Assembly (NCBI RefSeq): GCF_013459645.1
Contig: NZ_CP054861.1
Span: 2,716,001-2,780,000, forward strand
Direction of reading: 5' to 3'
DNA length: 64,000 bases
Source: Martelella sp. NC20
GTDB lineage: Bacteria > Pseudomonadota > Alphaproteobacteria > Rhizobiales > Rhizobiaceae
Below are positions 17,703 to 25,986 of the stretch, piece after piece. A model generated the notes under the pieces. The model was not told the origin of the DNA and searched no databases. It saw only the letters and a list, made by a program, of their open reading frames with translations. The position numbers were made by a program, and so were the translations under genes. Within the stretch, counting starts at the first letter, position 1. Every line of letters starts with the position of its first letter.

Positions 17703-18371
17703 TCAGCGGGTCGGCCGGCTGCCGTTCAGGAAGATATCGACGGCAAGCCGAACAGTGTCGTCGATCCGGGCGACGCGGCTTTCCTCGCTCACCGCCGACG
17801 TCAGCCATTTCAGCATGGCCTCGCCGATCAGCGCATCATGGAAAAGCATGGCGAGGCGAAAGGGGTCGACGTCGTTCCGCAGCGCACCGCGTTCCTGCTG
17901 CAGCGCAATCCAGGAGGCGATGACGCCGCAGGCCGTGCGTGGGCCTGTGTCGTAAAACAGCCGCCCTGCCTCGGGGAAGGCGCGGCCGATCGACGTCATC
18001 AGCCGGTGGAATTTCAGCACTTCGGTGCTGAGTACTATATTGACGAAGCTGTAGGCGATGCGGGTGAGCTGTTCCTCGATCGTGCCGGTCGTGCGGATGT
18101 CGATCTTAACCGTCACCTCGCCGCACATCCATTCCACAACGGCTTCGAACAGCTTTTCCTTGCTGCCGAAGTTGGAATAAATCGTGCCTTTGGAGCCGCC
18201 GGTAACATCGATGATGTCGTTGATCGAAACGGAATCATAGCCCCGTTCGAGAAACAGCTCTCCGGCGAGCCGCACGATCCTGTCGCGCTTGCTTTCTTCC
18301 TCGCCCGCCGGACGCGGCTCGAAATTGCCGCTCAGATCAAGCGCTTGCGTAGCGGGAACGTCATTGGACAC
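17703..18371 (-). CDS. TetR/AcrR family transcriptional regulator
   Basis: 222-residue repressor-type protein. The DNA-binding three-helix domain spans about residues 25-75: 'KRDRIVRLAGELFLERGYDSVSINDI' begins it and 'GSKGTIYSNFGSKEKLFEAV' contains the recognition helix and its following Tyr/Phe. The C-terminal ligand domain is unremarkable. The start is GTG 18371, seven bases after GGGAG; no ATG lies in frame nearby. It is flanked on both sides by GTAAC-N4-GTTAC palindromes (17597 and 18495), the usual sign of an autoregulated local repressor. I infer that it controls the monooxygenase, the AtaL/SDR/TRAP operon and the VOC operon. Confidence 0.9.
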   Translation of the reverse strand: MSNDVPATQALDLSGNFEPRPAGEEESKRDRIVRLAGELFLERGYDSVSINDIIDVTGGSKGTIYSNFGSKEKLFEAVVEWMCGEVTVKIDIRTTGTIEEQLTRIAYSFVNIVLSTEVLKFHRLMTSIGRAFPEAGRLFYDTGPRTACGVIASWIALQQERGALRNDVDPFRLAMLFHDALIGEAMLKWLTSAVSEESRVARIDDTVRLAVDIFLNGSRPTR

Positions 18372-18494
18372 CCTGTTCTCCCAGATCCTGCGGACCTATC
18401 GGAGCGCGCCGGGCGCGTCCGGTCGGCATGAACTCGTTAAATATTCGAATAGGCGATTGCGAACACTTTGACAAGTTCGCAAAGCATCGTTATC

Positions 18495-18508
18495 GTAACA
18501 TACGTTAC
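18495..18508. promoter_or_regulatory. TetR-type operator GTAAC-ATAC-GTTAC
   Basis: Same 5-bp arms and 4-base spacer as at 17597-17610, located in the divergent region between the TetR gene (start 18371) and the AtaL-SnoaL gene (start 18637). It is therefore placed to control both directions. Confidence 0.6.
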
Positions 18509-18636
18509 AGTACGTTCATCTGCGACAAAGCAACGCGTCGCATGGTGGCATTTTGTTTCGCCGCGCCTTGGGGAAAGGCCCGCGGTTTCGGTTCGCAGCG
18601 CCGGGGAGGCGCTGCCGCAAACAGGAGGAGAAAACC

Positions 18637-19464
18637 ATGATCGAAGTCAGCCGTCGTATCCCGGTCAACGAGCCGGGCCAGCCGCATCTCACCCGCTCCG
18701 ATGTCTGGCAGGGACTGGTGAGGAAAGCCAACAACGCCCTGCCGTTCGTTCCCGCCATGACGCATTGCGAAGTGACCGAGCGCATCGATGACAACACGAT
18801 CATCCGCGAGATCGAGTTTCGCGGTGAGCGCTGCCATGAAAAGGTGACGCTGACGCCCGAGACCAATGTCCGGTTCGACCGTCTCGACGGAACGGTGCTC
18901 GGCACCATCAACAATGATATCGAAGAAGACGATGATGGGCTCGGCCTGCGCTTCAGCTTCTCCCTCAGCCTCGAAGGTGTCGCCGACGGCAGTTCCGAGG
19001 AGATCGAATACGGCAAGGTGGTCGAGCGCGATTACCTCAAGGCCGTGGATGCCACGCTCGCCGCGATCCGCAAGTTGAAGAACCAGCGCAGCGCGCTGAT
19101 CGGGCAATATTACAAGGTCGTCGATTCGATGGATCTTGCCGCCTTCGAAGCCATGCACACGCCGGACGCAAGGGTGCTGTTTGCGAACTTTCCCGCGGCA
19201 GAGGGGCGGGCGGCCATTGCCGGCGCGATCGGCCATTTCTGGTCAACGATCGGGGGGCTCAGCCACCGCATCGTCAACCGCTGGGATCATGCGGACGAGA
19301 CCATCCTCGAAGTGGCGGTCGACTACACCCGGCTTGATGGCAGCCATGTCGTGCTGCCCTGCGTTTCGATCATCAGGCCGGAGGATGACAAGGTCAAGGA
19401 ACTGCGCGTCTTCATCGACGTCGCGCCGATCTATGCAAAGCAGGAAGAAGCCGTCGGGGCCTGA
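18637..19464 (+). CDS. AtaL-like (DUF1857, START fold) and SnoaL-like fusion protein
   Basis: 275-residue two-domain protein. Residues 1 to about 147 resemble the AtaL/DUF1857 branch of the SRPBCC (START-like) ligand-binding fold: 'TRSDVWQGLVRKANNALPFV' early, then an acidic beta-rich stretch ending 'EYGKVVERDYLKAVDATL'. Residues about 150-265 resemble a SnoaL/NTF2-like domain: 'YYKVVDSMDLAAFEAMHTP', 'HFWSTIGGLSHRIVNRW' and 'LRVFIDVAPIYA'. Both folds bind small hydrophobic ligands; the exact activity is unknown. AGGAGGAG stands 6 bases before ATG 18637. It begins a plus-strand operon with an SDR, a TRAP transporter and a TAXI-like protein, under a TetR operator. Confidence 0.75.
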   Translation: MIEVSRRIPVNEPGQPHLTRSDVWQGLVRKANNALPFVPAMTHCEVTERIDDNTIIREIEFRGERCHEKVTLTPETNVRFDRLDGTVLGTINNDIEEDDDGLGLRFSFSLSLEGVADGSSEEIEYGKVVERDYLKAVDATLAAIRKLKNQRSALIGQYYKVVDSMDLAAFEAMHTPDARVLFANFPAAEGRAAIAGAIGHFWSTIGGLSHRIVNRWDHADETILEVAVDYTRLDGSHVVLPCVSIIRPEDDKVKELRVFIDVAPIYAKQEEAVGA

Positions 19465-19560
19465 ACCCAGTCCGACGGCAAGCAACATGCCCGGCATCGC
19501 TCCGCGTGGCCGGGCATGGGCTTCCATTGACCGAAACATATCTCTTCAAGGAACAGGATA

Positions 19561-20376
19561 ATGGCAATCGCGGATGTCAGCGGGAAGTCGCTGGAAGCTC
19601 TGGTCTCGCTTGCGGGACGCAATTATGTGGTCACCGGTGCGGGGGCCGGTATCGGCAGGGCGGTGGCCAGTCGGCTTGCGGAGGCCGGCGGCCGGGTAAT
19701 GGTGGCCGACCTCAACGTCGAGGCCGCCGAGGCGACGGTGGCCGGCCTTGCGGGTAGCGGCCACCTTGCGCAGAGGATCGATGTCACCGACCCTGCCTCG
19801 GTCGCGGCGGCGGCCGACGCGGCCGTCGAAAAGCTCGGCGGCATTGATGGCTGGGCCAATATCGCCGGTGTCTATCCCGTCATCCCGACGCTCGACATGA
19901 GCGATGGCGACTGGAACAGGATCATCGGCATCAATCTCAACGGGACGTTTTACGGCGCGCGCGAGGCGGCGCGGCGGATGACGGCGGCGGGCAGGCCGGG
20001 TGTGATCGTCAACACGGTCTCGACCACGGTGCACAAGGTGCCGGCCCCCGGTCTCGCAGCCTATATCGCCGCCAAGGGTGGTGTCGAGGCGCTGACGCGG
20101 GCGCTCGCGCTCGAATTCGGCCCCTCCGATATCCGCGTTCTGGCGGTTGGTCCGACGCTGACGCGCACGGAGGGCACACTCGCCCAGAAGCCGTTTCTGG
20201 AGCAGGCGATGGGCAATATCGGCGACGCCCACGAGCTCTACGGCGGACGGCTGCCGCTCGGCCGCATCGCGGTCGCCGATGACATCGCCCGCGTCGTTCT
20301 GTTCGCCGTGAGCGATCTCGGCCAGATGATGACCGGCGGCGCGCTTTATATCGACGGCGGCGACCTGGTGTTCTGA
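19561..20376 (+). CDS. SDR family oxidoreductase
   Basis: 271-residue short-chain dehydrogenase with TGAGAGIG at about residues 25-32, 'NIAGVYPV' near 100, 'NTVSTTV' containing the catalytic Ser and an intact Y-I-A-A-K motif near 168-172, then 'TGGALYIDGGDLVF' at the end. It probably oxidises or reduces a ring or side-chain alcohol of the compound handled by this cluster. It lies 96 bases after the AtaL-SnoaL gene and 135 bases before dctP; the latter gap contains a GC hairpin (CAGGCG...CGCCTG at about 20378-20397) without a T run, which may attenuate rather than end transcription. Confidence 0.9.
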   Translation: MAIADVSGKSLEALVSLAGRNYVVTGAGAGIGRAVASRLAEAGGRVMVADLNVEAAEATVAGLAGSGHLAQRIDVTDPASVAAAADAAVEKLGGIDGWANIAGVYPVIPTLDMSDGDWNRIIGINLNGTFYGAREAARRMTAAGRPGVIVNTVSTTVHKVPAPGLAAYIAAKGGVEALTRALALEFGPSDIRVLAVGPTLTRTEGTLAQKPFLEQAMGNIGDAHELYGGRLPLGRIAVADDIARVVLFAVSDLGQMMTGGALYIDGGDLVF

Positions 20377-20511
20377 CAGGCGCCGCGGATCGCCTGGCGA
20401 AGGTGAATGGAGATGTAAGACAGGGTTTTTCAAAAGCGGCGGATCAGACCATCGGCTTGGGAGGGCGGATGCCGGTCAGTCGATGCACTTGACAAAGGGA
20501 GGAGAAAGAAA

Positions 20512-21522
20512 ATGAAGACCTGGACGAGCGGCCTTGCCGCCATTGCCATCGGCGTTTCGGCCGGCATGGCATGCGCAGACGAGCTTTCGGTGGCGACTTT
20601 CGTGCCGCCGCAGCATCACACCAATGTCAATGTTTTCGAGTGGTTTGGTGATGAACTCGCCGGGCGCACCGATGGTGAGCTTGCCGTGCGCATCTATCCC
20701 GGCGGCCAGCTTGGCGCCGGACCGGTGCAGCAATACAAGCGCGCCGTGGAGGGCGTGGCCGATGTGGTGCTCGGCGTTGCCGGCTATACGCCGGAACTGT
20801 TCCCGAAGGTCATGCTCACGGTCCCGCCCGGCAAGGCCGCGAACTCGCTTGAGCTTTCCGATGCCTTCATCGAGAACTGGGATCTTTTCGCCGACGAGTT
20901 CGACGAGGTCGTGTTCCTCGGCATCGGCTTTCCGGCCGGCACGTCGCTTGCGGCCACCAAGGACCTGTCGACGCTGGACTCATGGAAGGGCGCCAAGATT
21001 GTCCCCTATACCGCCCAGATGGCGCCGATGATCGAAGCGCTTGGGGCCGTGCCGGTGCAGATGCCGGTCACCGATGTCTATACCGCGCTTTCCACCGGCA
21101 CGATCGACGGCGCGATTGCCGCCCACAACAACATGCTGCCGCCGTGGAACTGGCAGGAAGTGACGACGCATTACATCGACAATATCCCGCCGCAGTTTCA
21201 GACGGTCTATTTCATAATGAACAAGGACCGTTACCAGGCGCTGCCGGAAGATCAACGCGCCGCGATCGACGCGCTCAAGGGAAAGCCGTTCACCGACGTC
21301 GCCTCGGCAAGCTTTCACAACGCCGACCAGCAGGCGCTGGAAAAGATGAAAGCTTCCGGCGACCTGCCGTTCGCGTTCATCACCGTCTCCGATGCCGAAC
21401 GGGCCAGGATGGACGCAGCCGTCGCCGAGGGCATGGAGCAGATATTTGACGAGTATGAAGCGCGCGGCATTTCCAACGCCCGCCAGATCTATTCCGATCT
21501 GCACGGTGCGGTGGACGACTGA
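20512..21522 (+). CDS. dctP: TRAP transporter solute-binding protein DctP (second system)
   Basis: 336-residue periplasmic receptor with a clear signal peptide (residues 1-23, ending in GMACA). DctP features include 'FVPPQHHTNVNVFEWFGDEL', 'GELAVRIYPGGQLG' near residues 55-70 and 'PVTDVYTALSTGTIDGAIA' near 183-200, the ligand-closing segment. GGGAGGAG lies 9 bases before ATG 20512. It starts a dctPQM set followed by a TAXI-like gene, all inside the TetR-associated cluster, so an aromatic or alicyclic carboxylate is a plausible ligand; this is inference. Confidence 0.92.
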   Translation: MKTWTSGLAAIAIGVSAGMACADELSVATFVPPQHHTNVNVFEWFGDELAGRTDGELAVRIYPGGQLGAGPVQQYKRAVEGVADVVLGVAGYTPELFPKVMLTVPPGKAANSLELSDAFIENWDLFADEFDEVVFLGIGFPAGTSLAATKDLSTLDSWKGAKIVPYTAQMAPMIEALGAVPVQMPVTDVYTALSTGTIDGAIAAHNNMLPPWNWQEVTTHYIDNIPPQFQTVYFIMNKDRYQALPEDQRAAIDALKGKPFTDVASASFHNADQQALEKMKASGDLPFAFITVSDAERARMDAAVAEGMEQIFDEYEARGISNARQIYSDLHGAVDD

Positions 21523-21591
21523 ACCACTTCCGAAACGGTACAATTCGCGGCGGCGTCCCTGCGCTGCCGCGCACACCACAAGAGAGCGATC

Positions 21592-22131
21592 ATGACAGGA
21601 CAGGAAACGCCAGGCCTTCTTGGCCATATCGACCGCATACTGAAATGGTCGGCGCTTTTCGTCGGCGGAACTGCTCTTGCCTTCATGACCGCGTTCTCGA
21701 CGATCAACGTTCTGGTGATGCGAAAGGCGCTGAACGATCCTGTTCGGGGCGGCGAGGACCTGATGACGCTCGCGCTGGTCGTGGTGGTGGCGATTGCGAT
21801 CCCCTTCGGCGCGCGCACCGGCGCGCATATCGAAATCGAACTCCTGGAAGAGCATATGAGCCAACCTGTTGCCCGTTTCAGCCTCGCCGCCATGAAACTG
21901 CTCGCCATCGCGCTGACCGCGTTTCTGGCGTGGCGGTTGTGGGTGGCCGGCGGACAGGCAAGCCGCTTCGGAGAGTCCTCGCCAACGCTGATGATCTCGT
22001 TCGGGCCGTTCTACCGGGCATTGGCGCTGTCCTTTTCCGTCTACGTGCTGGTTCTCGCGCTTGAGTTCGGCGTTCTTCTCGGCGGTGGCAAAATTCCGAA
22101 GATCGACCTTTTGCGCGGAGACGGTTCATGA
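21592..22131 (+). CDS. dctQ: TRAP transporter small permease DctQ (second system)
   Basis: 179-residue membrane protein with four hydrophobic helices (about residues 17-38, 55-75, 92-115, 133-155) and the DctQ hallmark 'GARTGAHIEIELLEEH' in the loop after helix 2. It links the receptor to DctM. It starts 69 bases after dctP, and its stop overlaps the dctM start by four bases (ATGA), so the two permease subunits are translationally coupled. Confidence 0.9.
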   Translation: MTGQETPGLLGHIDRILKWSALFVGGTALAFMTAFSTINVLVMRKALNDPVRGGEDLMTLALVVVVAIAIPFGARTGAHIEIELLEEHMSQPVARFSLAAMKLLAIALTAFLAWRLWVAGGQASRFGESSPTLMISFGPFYRALALSFSVYVLVLALEFGVLLGGGKIPKIDLLRGDGS

Positions 22132-23483
22132 CGCTGGCGCTGATCGGCATTCTCGGCCTTGCGCTGATGTTTTTGTTGATGGCGCTCCGTTTGCCCGTCG
22201 CCCTTGCCATGCTGGGGGTCGGCTTCGCGGGTACGATCGCTGCCAATGCCGCCAAGTTTCTGTCTTTCGGCATGCCGTCGGAGCTTGCCTGGTCGCGGGC
22301 CGTGCGCATCGCCTTTTCCAATCTTTCCGGCGAGACCTTCGAGGCGGCGTCCAGCTACAATCTTCTGGTCATTCCGATGTTCGTGCTGATGGGCAATATC
22401 GCCGGCGCCTCCGGCATGTCGGCGGATCTTTTCCGTGCCGCCTATCGCTGGATGGGGCATTTCCGCGGCGGCCTTGCCTCCGCGACCATCACCGCCTGCG
22501 CAGGTTTTGCGGCGCTGTCGGGCTCTTCTCTTGCCTCCGCTGTGACGATGGGCCGTGTCGCGCTTCCGGCCATGCGCCGCTACCGCTACGACGACGGGCT
22601 TGCCACCGGCGCGGTTGCCGCGGGCGGCACGCTCGGCTTTCTGATCCCCCCCTCCGGCGGCATGATCATCTATGCGGTACTGACGGAACAGAGCATCGGA
22701 CGGCTGTTCATGGCAGGGGTCATTCCCGGCATTCTTCTGACCGCGCTTTTCATTCTCACGATCATGCTGACGGTGCTGAGGAACCCCGCGGCGGGGCCGG
22801 CGGGGGAGCGGGCGAGCTGGGCTGAGCGTAGTCGTTCGCTGTTGAGCGCGCTTCCCATCCTGTTGGTCGTGATGGTGGTTATCGGCGGCATGTATACCGG
22901 CTTTTTCACGCCGGTGGAGGCCTCGTCCGTCGGCGCGTTTTTTGCCTTCGCCGTCGCCGTTTTGCGGCGGCGCCTCAGCATCAAGGCAATGCGGGAGGTG
23001 ATCCTTCAGACCTTGTCCGCGACAGCGACGATCTTCCTCATCCTGATAGGGGCTTTCGTTTTCATCCCGTTCATGGCGCTCACGGAAATTCCCCAGCATC
23101 TTGTTACCGTCCTGACGGCGCTGCCGATCGGCGATGTCGGCGTATTGATCGTGATCATCGCGGCCTATCTGATACTCGGCATGTTCCTCGACACGATGGC
23201 CATGCTGGTTTTGACGATTCCGGTGGTAATACCGATTGCACTGGGCCTTGACTGGGATCTCGTCTGGTTCGGTATCATCGTGGTCATCGCCCTCGAAATG
23301 GGGATGATCTCGCCGCCGGTCGGCATCAACGTCTTCATCGTGAAATCGATAGCGCCGGATGTGCCCATGGGCCGGATTTTCCGGGGCATCTGGTCCTTCT
23401 GGCTGGCCATGCTGGTTATGATCGCCCTGCTGGTCGTCTTTCCCGAAATCGCCCTTTATCTCCCAAGTCAGGTGATTGGATGA
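22128..23483 (+). CDS. dctM: TRAP transporter large permease DctM (second system)
   Basis: 451-residue transport subunit. 'CAGFAALSGSSLASAVTMGRVALP' and 'AAGGTLGFLIPPSGGMIIYAV' mark the first repeat, and 'LGMFLDTMAMLVLTIPVVIP' and 'EMGMISPPVGINVFIVK' the second. This is the usual DctM size and has the re-entrant glycine/proline motifs for ion-coupled uptake. Overlaps dctQ upstream and the TAXI-like gene downstream, four bases each, so all are in one transcript. Confidence 0.92.
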   Translation: MTLALIGILGLALMFLLMALRLPVALAMLGVGFAGTIAANAAKFLSFGMPSELAWSRAVRIAFSNLSGETFEAASSYNLLVIPMFVLMGNIAGASGMSADLFRAAYRWMGHFRGGLASATITACAGFAALSGSSLASAVTMGRVALPAMRRYRYDDGLATGAVAAGGTLGFLIPPSGGMIIYAVLTEQSIGRLFMAGVIPGILLTALFILTIMLTVLRNPAAGPAGERASWAERSRSLLSALPILLVVMVVIGGMYTGFFTPVEASSVGAFFAFAVAVLRRRLSIKAMREVILQTLSATATIFLILIGAFVFIPFMALTEIPQHLVTVLTALPIGDVGVLIVIIAAYLILGMFLDTMAMLVLTIPVVIPIALGLDWDLVWFGIIVVIALEMGMISPPVGINVFIVKSIAPDVPMGRIFRGIWSFWLAMLVMIALLVVFPEIALYLPSQVIG

Positions 23484-24331
23484 AACTGACCCTTTACTCA
23501 CCCGCCCCGCCGATGACCCGGCTGCACGAGTTGAACCTCGCATTCGGTGCGCTGCTGGCAGAGGCCGGTTTCGAAAACGAGGTGGTTGCACTCGCGCTTC
23601 CCGATGCGATCAATCGCCCCGCAGCGATGTCTGCTGAGGAAAGACGCTTCCGGTTGCCGATTGTCACGGTTGCCGATTTTCTGCCCGCCATCAACGCGAC
23701 CGGGCCGGACTGGCATGGTTATGATCGCCCTTGCCCCGATCTGAAGCTTGCCGCGAGCCTTTATGACGTCGCATTCGGGATTACCGCCGCCAGCGCGCTG
23801 ATCGAATGGCCGGAAGATCTTGCCGGCAAACGAATATTCGCGCCGCCGCGTCCGTCTTCTGTGCGTCTTCTGACGGAGCTTCTGGTGGAAAAGGGCTATG
23901 GGCTTTCAGCCAGCGCGGAGCTTTTCGATTCGACGCCGCTCGATATCGGACCGGCGATCGGGCGCGGCGCGCTGAAGGCGACAAGCTGGAATATCACGAC
24001 GCTCGAAAACGGCAAGGCTGAGCCGATGCTCAGGATCATGAATGCGCGTTTCCTGGCCGTCGATGAGGAGGCGCGAGGCCGTATCAATGATGGTTTGCAT
24101 TTCGAAATCGGTGGTTGTTCGGTTTCGGGTGTGCCGCTTCTTGCCTTTCGTCAGGGCATCGCCGTTTGGGACGATACCCCCGATGACATCGCTGCCGCCA
24201 TCGTGGATGTTCTGAGCGGTCAAAATGAAGGTCCGTTCTTTTCGAAATACGAAGACCTCTCCGCATGGCCCGGACTGCGGGATGAACACCGCCACCGGGC
24301 CTTGCTCGCCGTCCGGGACGGTTTCCGATAG
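23480..24331 (+). CDS. TAXI/NMT1-like binding-protein-fold protein without signal peptide
   Basis: 283-residue protein whose middle shows a periplasmic-binding-protein pattern: 'WPEDLAGKRIFAPPRPSSVRL' starts the second half, as 'LKGKRV...' does in TAXI and NMT1 proteins, and 'IAAAIVDVLSGQNEG' resembles their C-terminal helices. It begins MKLTLYSPAPPMTRL and has no signal peptide, so it should stay in the cytoplasm. Its ATG overlaps the dctM stop by four bases. It may be a cytosolic ligand sensor, an enzyme of the binding-protein fold (as in some decarboxylases) or a decayed receptor. I do not recognise a named family with confidence. Its stop directly abuts the stop of the convergent class II aldolase gene. 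Confidence 0.7.
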   Translation: MKLTLYSPAPPMTRLHELNLAFGALLAEAGFENEVVALALPDAINRPAAMSAEERRFRLPIVTVADFLPAINATGPDWHGYDRPCPDLKLAASLYDVAFGITAASALIEWPEDLAGKRIFAPPRPSSVRLLTELLVEKGYGLSASAELFDSTPLDIGPAIGRGALKATSWNITTLENGKAEPMLRIMNARFLAVDEEARGRINDGLHFEIGGCSVSGVPLLAFRQGIAVWDDTPDDIAAAIVDVLSGQNEGPFFSKYEDLSAWPGLRDEHRHRALLAVRDGFR

Positions 24332-25015
24332 TCAGGCCTCCGGGTCGCCGTAAGTCAGGTGGTCCCACATCCGCTCCAGGATGCGGCCCGACCAGGTGGC
24401 GCGGCGGGTTGCCTCCTCTTGCGTGAAGAAGGCCGGGTTGCCGGCGTCTCCGGCTGCAAGCACGGCAAGCTCGACGCGGGCGGCATCCTCGCCATACCAC
24501 GTCAGCACCACCGCCTCCTCGAGGCTTTCGCCCGCCGTCACCAGGCCGTTGCCGCGCATCATCACGCCGCGACCGTCACCCATCAGTTCGGCAAGCGCCG
24601 CGGCGGCATCATCGTCCCGGATCAGTTGTGGATCGTCCCAGAGCGGGATGCCGGGGTAGAAATAACTGCCAAAGCCGTGGCGCATCTTCGGCGTCAGCCG
24701 CAGCGTCGAAAGCGCCATCAGGTTCGGCGGCATCGAGCGCACCACCCCGCCGACGTCGGACCGGCGTCGATATATCTCCCGGTGGATACGGACCTCGCCC
24801 AGCACGCCATCGGGCAGTGGGCCGTCGATCGGCACGACCGAGCCGGTCGCCTCGCGCGGCATCTGCCCCATCGGAACCGGGGCGCAGACCAGGAAATGGC
24901 TTTCGTCCAGCCGCGCGCTGCAATGGCCATAGGCATGGACAAGGCCATGCCGGCCAAGGGCGCGCGCGGCCATGCGTACACGCCGTTCGTCCGATGGCTC
25001 GGAAACTGCCGTCAT
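24332..25015 (-). CDS. class II aldolase/adducin-fold protein lacking the zinc ligands
   Basis: 227-residue protein with the class II aldolase/adducin layout: 'GLVHAYGHCSARLDE' (residues 24-38, the usual GNxS region), 'GEVRIHREIYRRR' (73-85), 'VGGVVRSMPPNLMALS' (88-103) and 'RGNGLVTAGESLEEAV' (154-169). In active members the third segment carries H-x-H and the fourth R-G-H-G, all zinc ligands; here they read R93, M95 and N156. The fold seems intact but the metal site is gone, so a classical aldolase or decarboxylase reaction is unlikely. ATG 25015 overlaps the EthD-like stop by four bases. Last gene of a four-gene minus-strand operon with two VOC proteins. Confidence 0.8.
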   Translation of the reverse strand: MTAVSEPSDERRVRMAARALGRHGLVHAYGHCSARLDESHFLVCAPVPMGQMPREATGSVVPIDGPLPDGVLGEVRIHREIYRRRSDVGGVVRSMPPNLMALSTLRLTPKMRHGFGSYFYPGIPLWDDPQLIRDDDAAAALAELMGDGRGVMMRGNGLVTAGESLEEAVVLTWYGEDAARVELAVLAAGDAGNPAFFTQEEATRRATWSGRILERMWDHLTYGDPEA

Positions 25016-25884
25016 CTCGTCCCCGTGTTCTGCAATGCCATCACGGAATCGCTGAATTGCGTGATCGCGGTCACCTGCTCGATCGAGCGGGCGATGATCG
25101 GCGTGCGCAAGCCCTCGAAGGTCAGCCCGCCGTCGCGCTTCAGAGTGTGGGTGACGTTGACCTTGAAGGCATGGCAGGCGGCCATGTGTTTCGCGCGGCC
25201 CGCAGCGCCTTCGCGCCATGCGGCGCCATTGGCGAAACGGGCGAGTGCAAGACCGTTCTCGAAGGCGATCTCGACGGCCGCGTCATAACGGCGCGGCGGC
25301 GGGGCGAGCGCGGAGACGGCACTGGCATCGGCCATCTGCGAATCCTCGCTGAAGGGTTCGAACAGGTGCATGCGCAGCTTCTGGACCTCTCCATCGTCCG
25401 CGATCGCCGGGGCGAACTCTTCTCTCATGTAGCGGCGGAAATCCTCGACGCTTCCGGCCCTGCGGATGAACAGCAGGAATTTGAGCAGCCGGGGTGCGGC
25501 AAACGATGCCGGCGTGTTGCGGTCGACGAAGGTTTTCGAATTGTCGCCCACGGCCGGATAGGCCACCGTTTCCTCGAAGATATTGGCCTCGTCGGTCATC
25601 AGCGGTTCCATGGCACCGAGAAACTGGTGCAGGTGCTCCTCGCTTTCGAAGCACGGTTCGGGCACGCCCTGGAACCGGTCGCCTTCGGCCAGGCAGGACT
25701 CCACACCCACCGTCTTCGGAAACACCTGCCCGTCCTCATAGGAAATCTCATGCAGCCAGAGATGATCGATCCCCGGCAGCCGCGCGGCGATCTGCGCGGC
25801 ATGGGCGTTGACCCAATAGGTATAGAACACGTCGAGCGGTATGCCCGGACGCTTCTTCAGTGAAAACAGCATGGTCAGAAACAT
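25012..25884 (-). CDS. EthD-like double dimeric alpha-beta barrel protein
   Basis: 290-residue protein built of two ferredoxin-like halves. The first (about 1-125) begins 'MFLTMLFSLKKRPGIPLDVF' and has 'YTYWVNAHAAQIAARLPGI' as in EthD proteins; the second (about 128-270) repeats the pattern from 'LLKFLLFIRRAGSVEDFRRYM'. EthD-family proteins bind or cyclise aromatic compounds or assist monooxygenases; no catalytic residue can be assigned here. GAGGGAGGAG stands a few bases before ATG 25884; the frame is open 23 codons upstream without family similarity. It lies between a VOC dioxygenase gene and the zinc-less aldolase gene. Confidence 0.75.
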   Translation of the reverse strand: MFLTMLFSLKKRPGIPLDVFYTYWVNAHAAQIAARLPGIDHLWLHEISYEDGQVFPKTVGVESCLAEGDRFQGVPEPCFESEEHLHQFLGAMEPLMTDEANIFEETVAYPAVGDNSKTFVDRNTPASFAAPRLLKFLLFIRRAGSVEDFRRYMREEFAPAIADDGEVQKLRMHLFEPFSEDSQMADASAVSALAPPPRRYDAAVEIAFENGLALARFANGAAWREGAAGRAKHMAACHAFKVNVTHTLKRDGGLTFEGLRTPIIARSIEQVTAITQFSDSVMALQNTGTR

Positions 25885-25986
25885 CGGCTTCTCCTCCCTC
25901 AAAACCCGATTGCCTGATTGCTTTTGCCGTGGAACGCTCTCCTCTCGCCCCACTGCTCTATGTCGGGCGGCCCGTCCGGCCCGGTC

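Noticed and set aside
18436..18450. ATATTCGAATA palindrome between TetR and AtaL genes
   Set aside because: Only a 10-bp AT-rich palindrome that does not recur at related promoters; the GTAAC-N4-GTTAC site nearby is the better operator.
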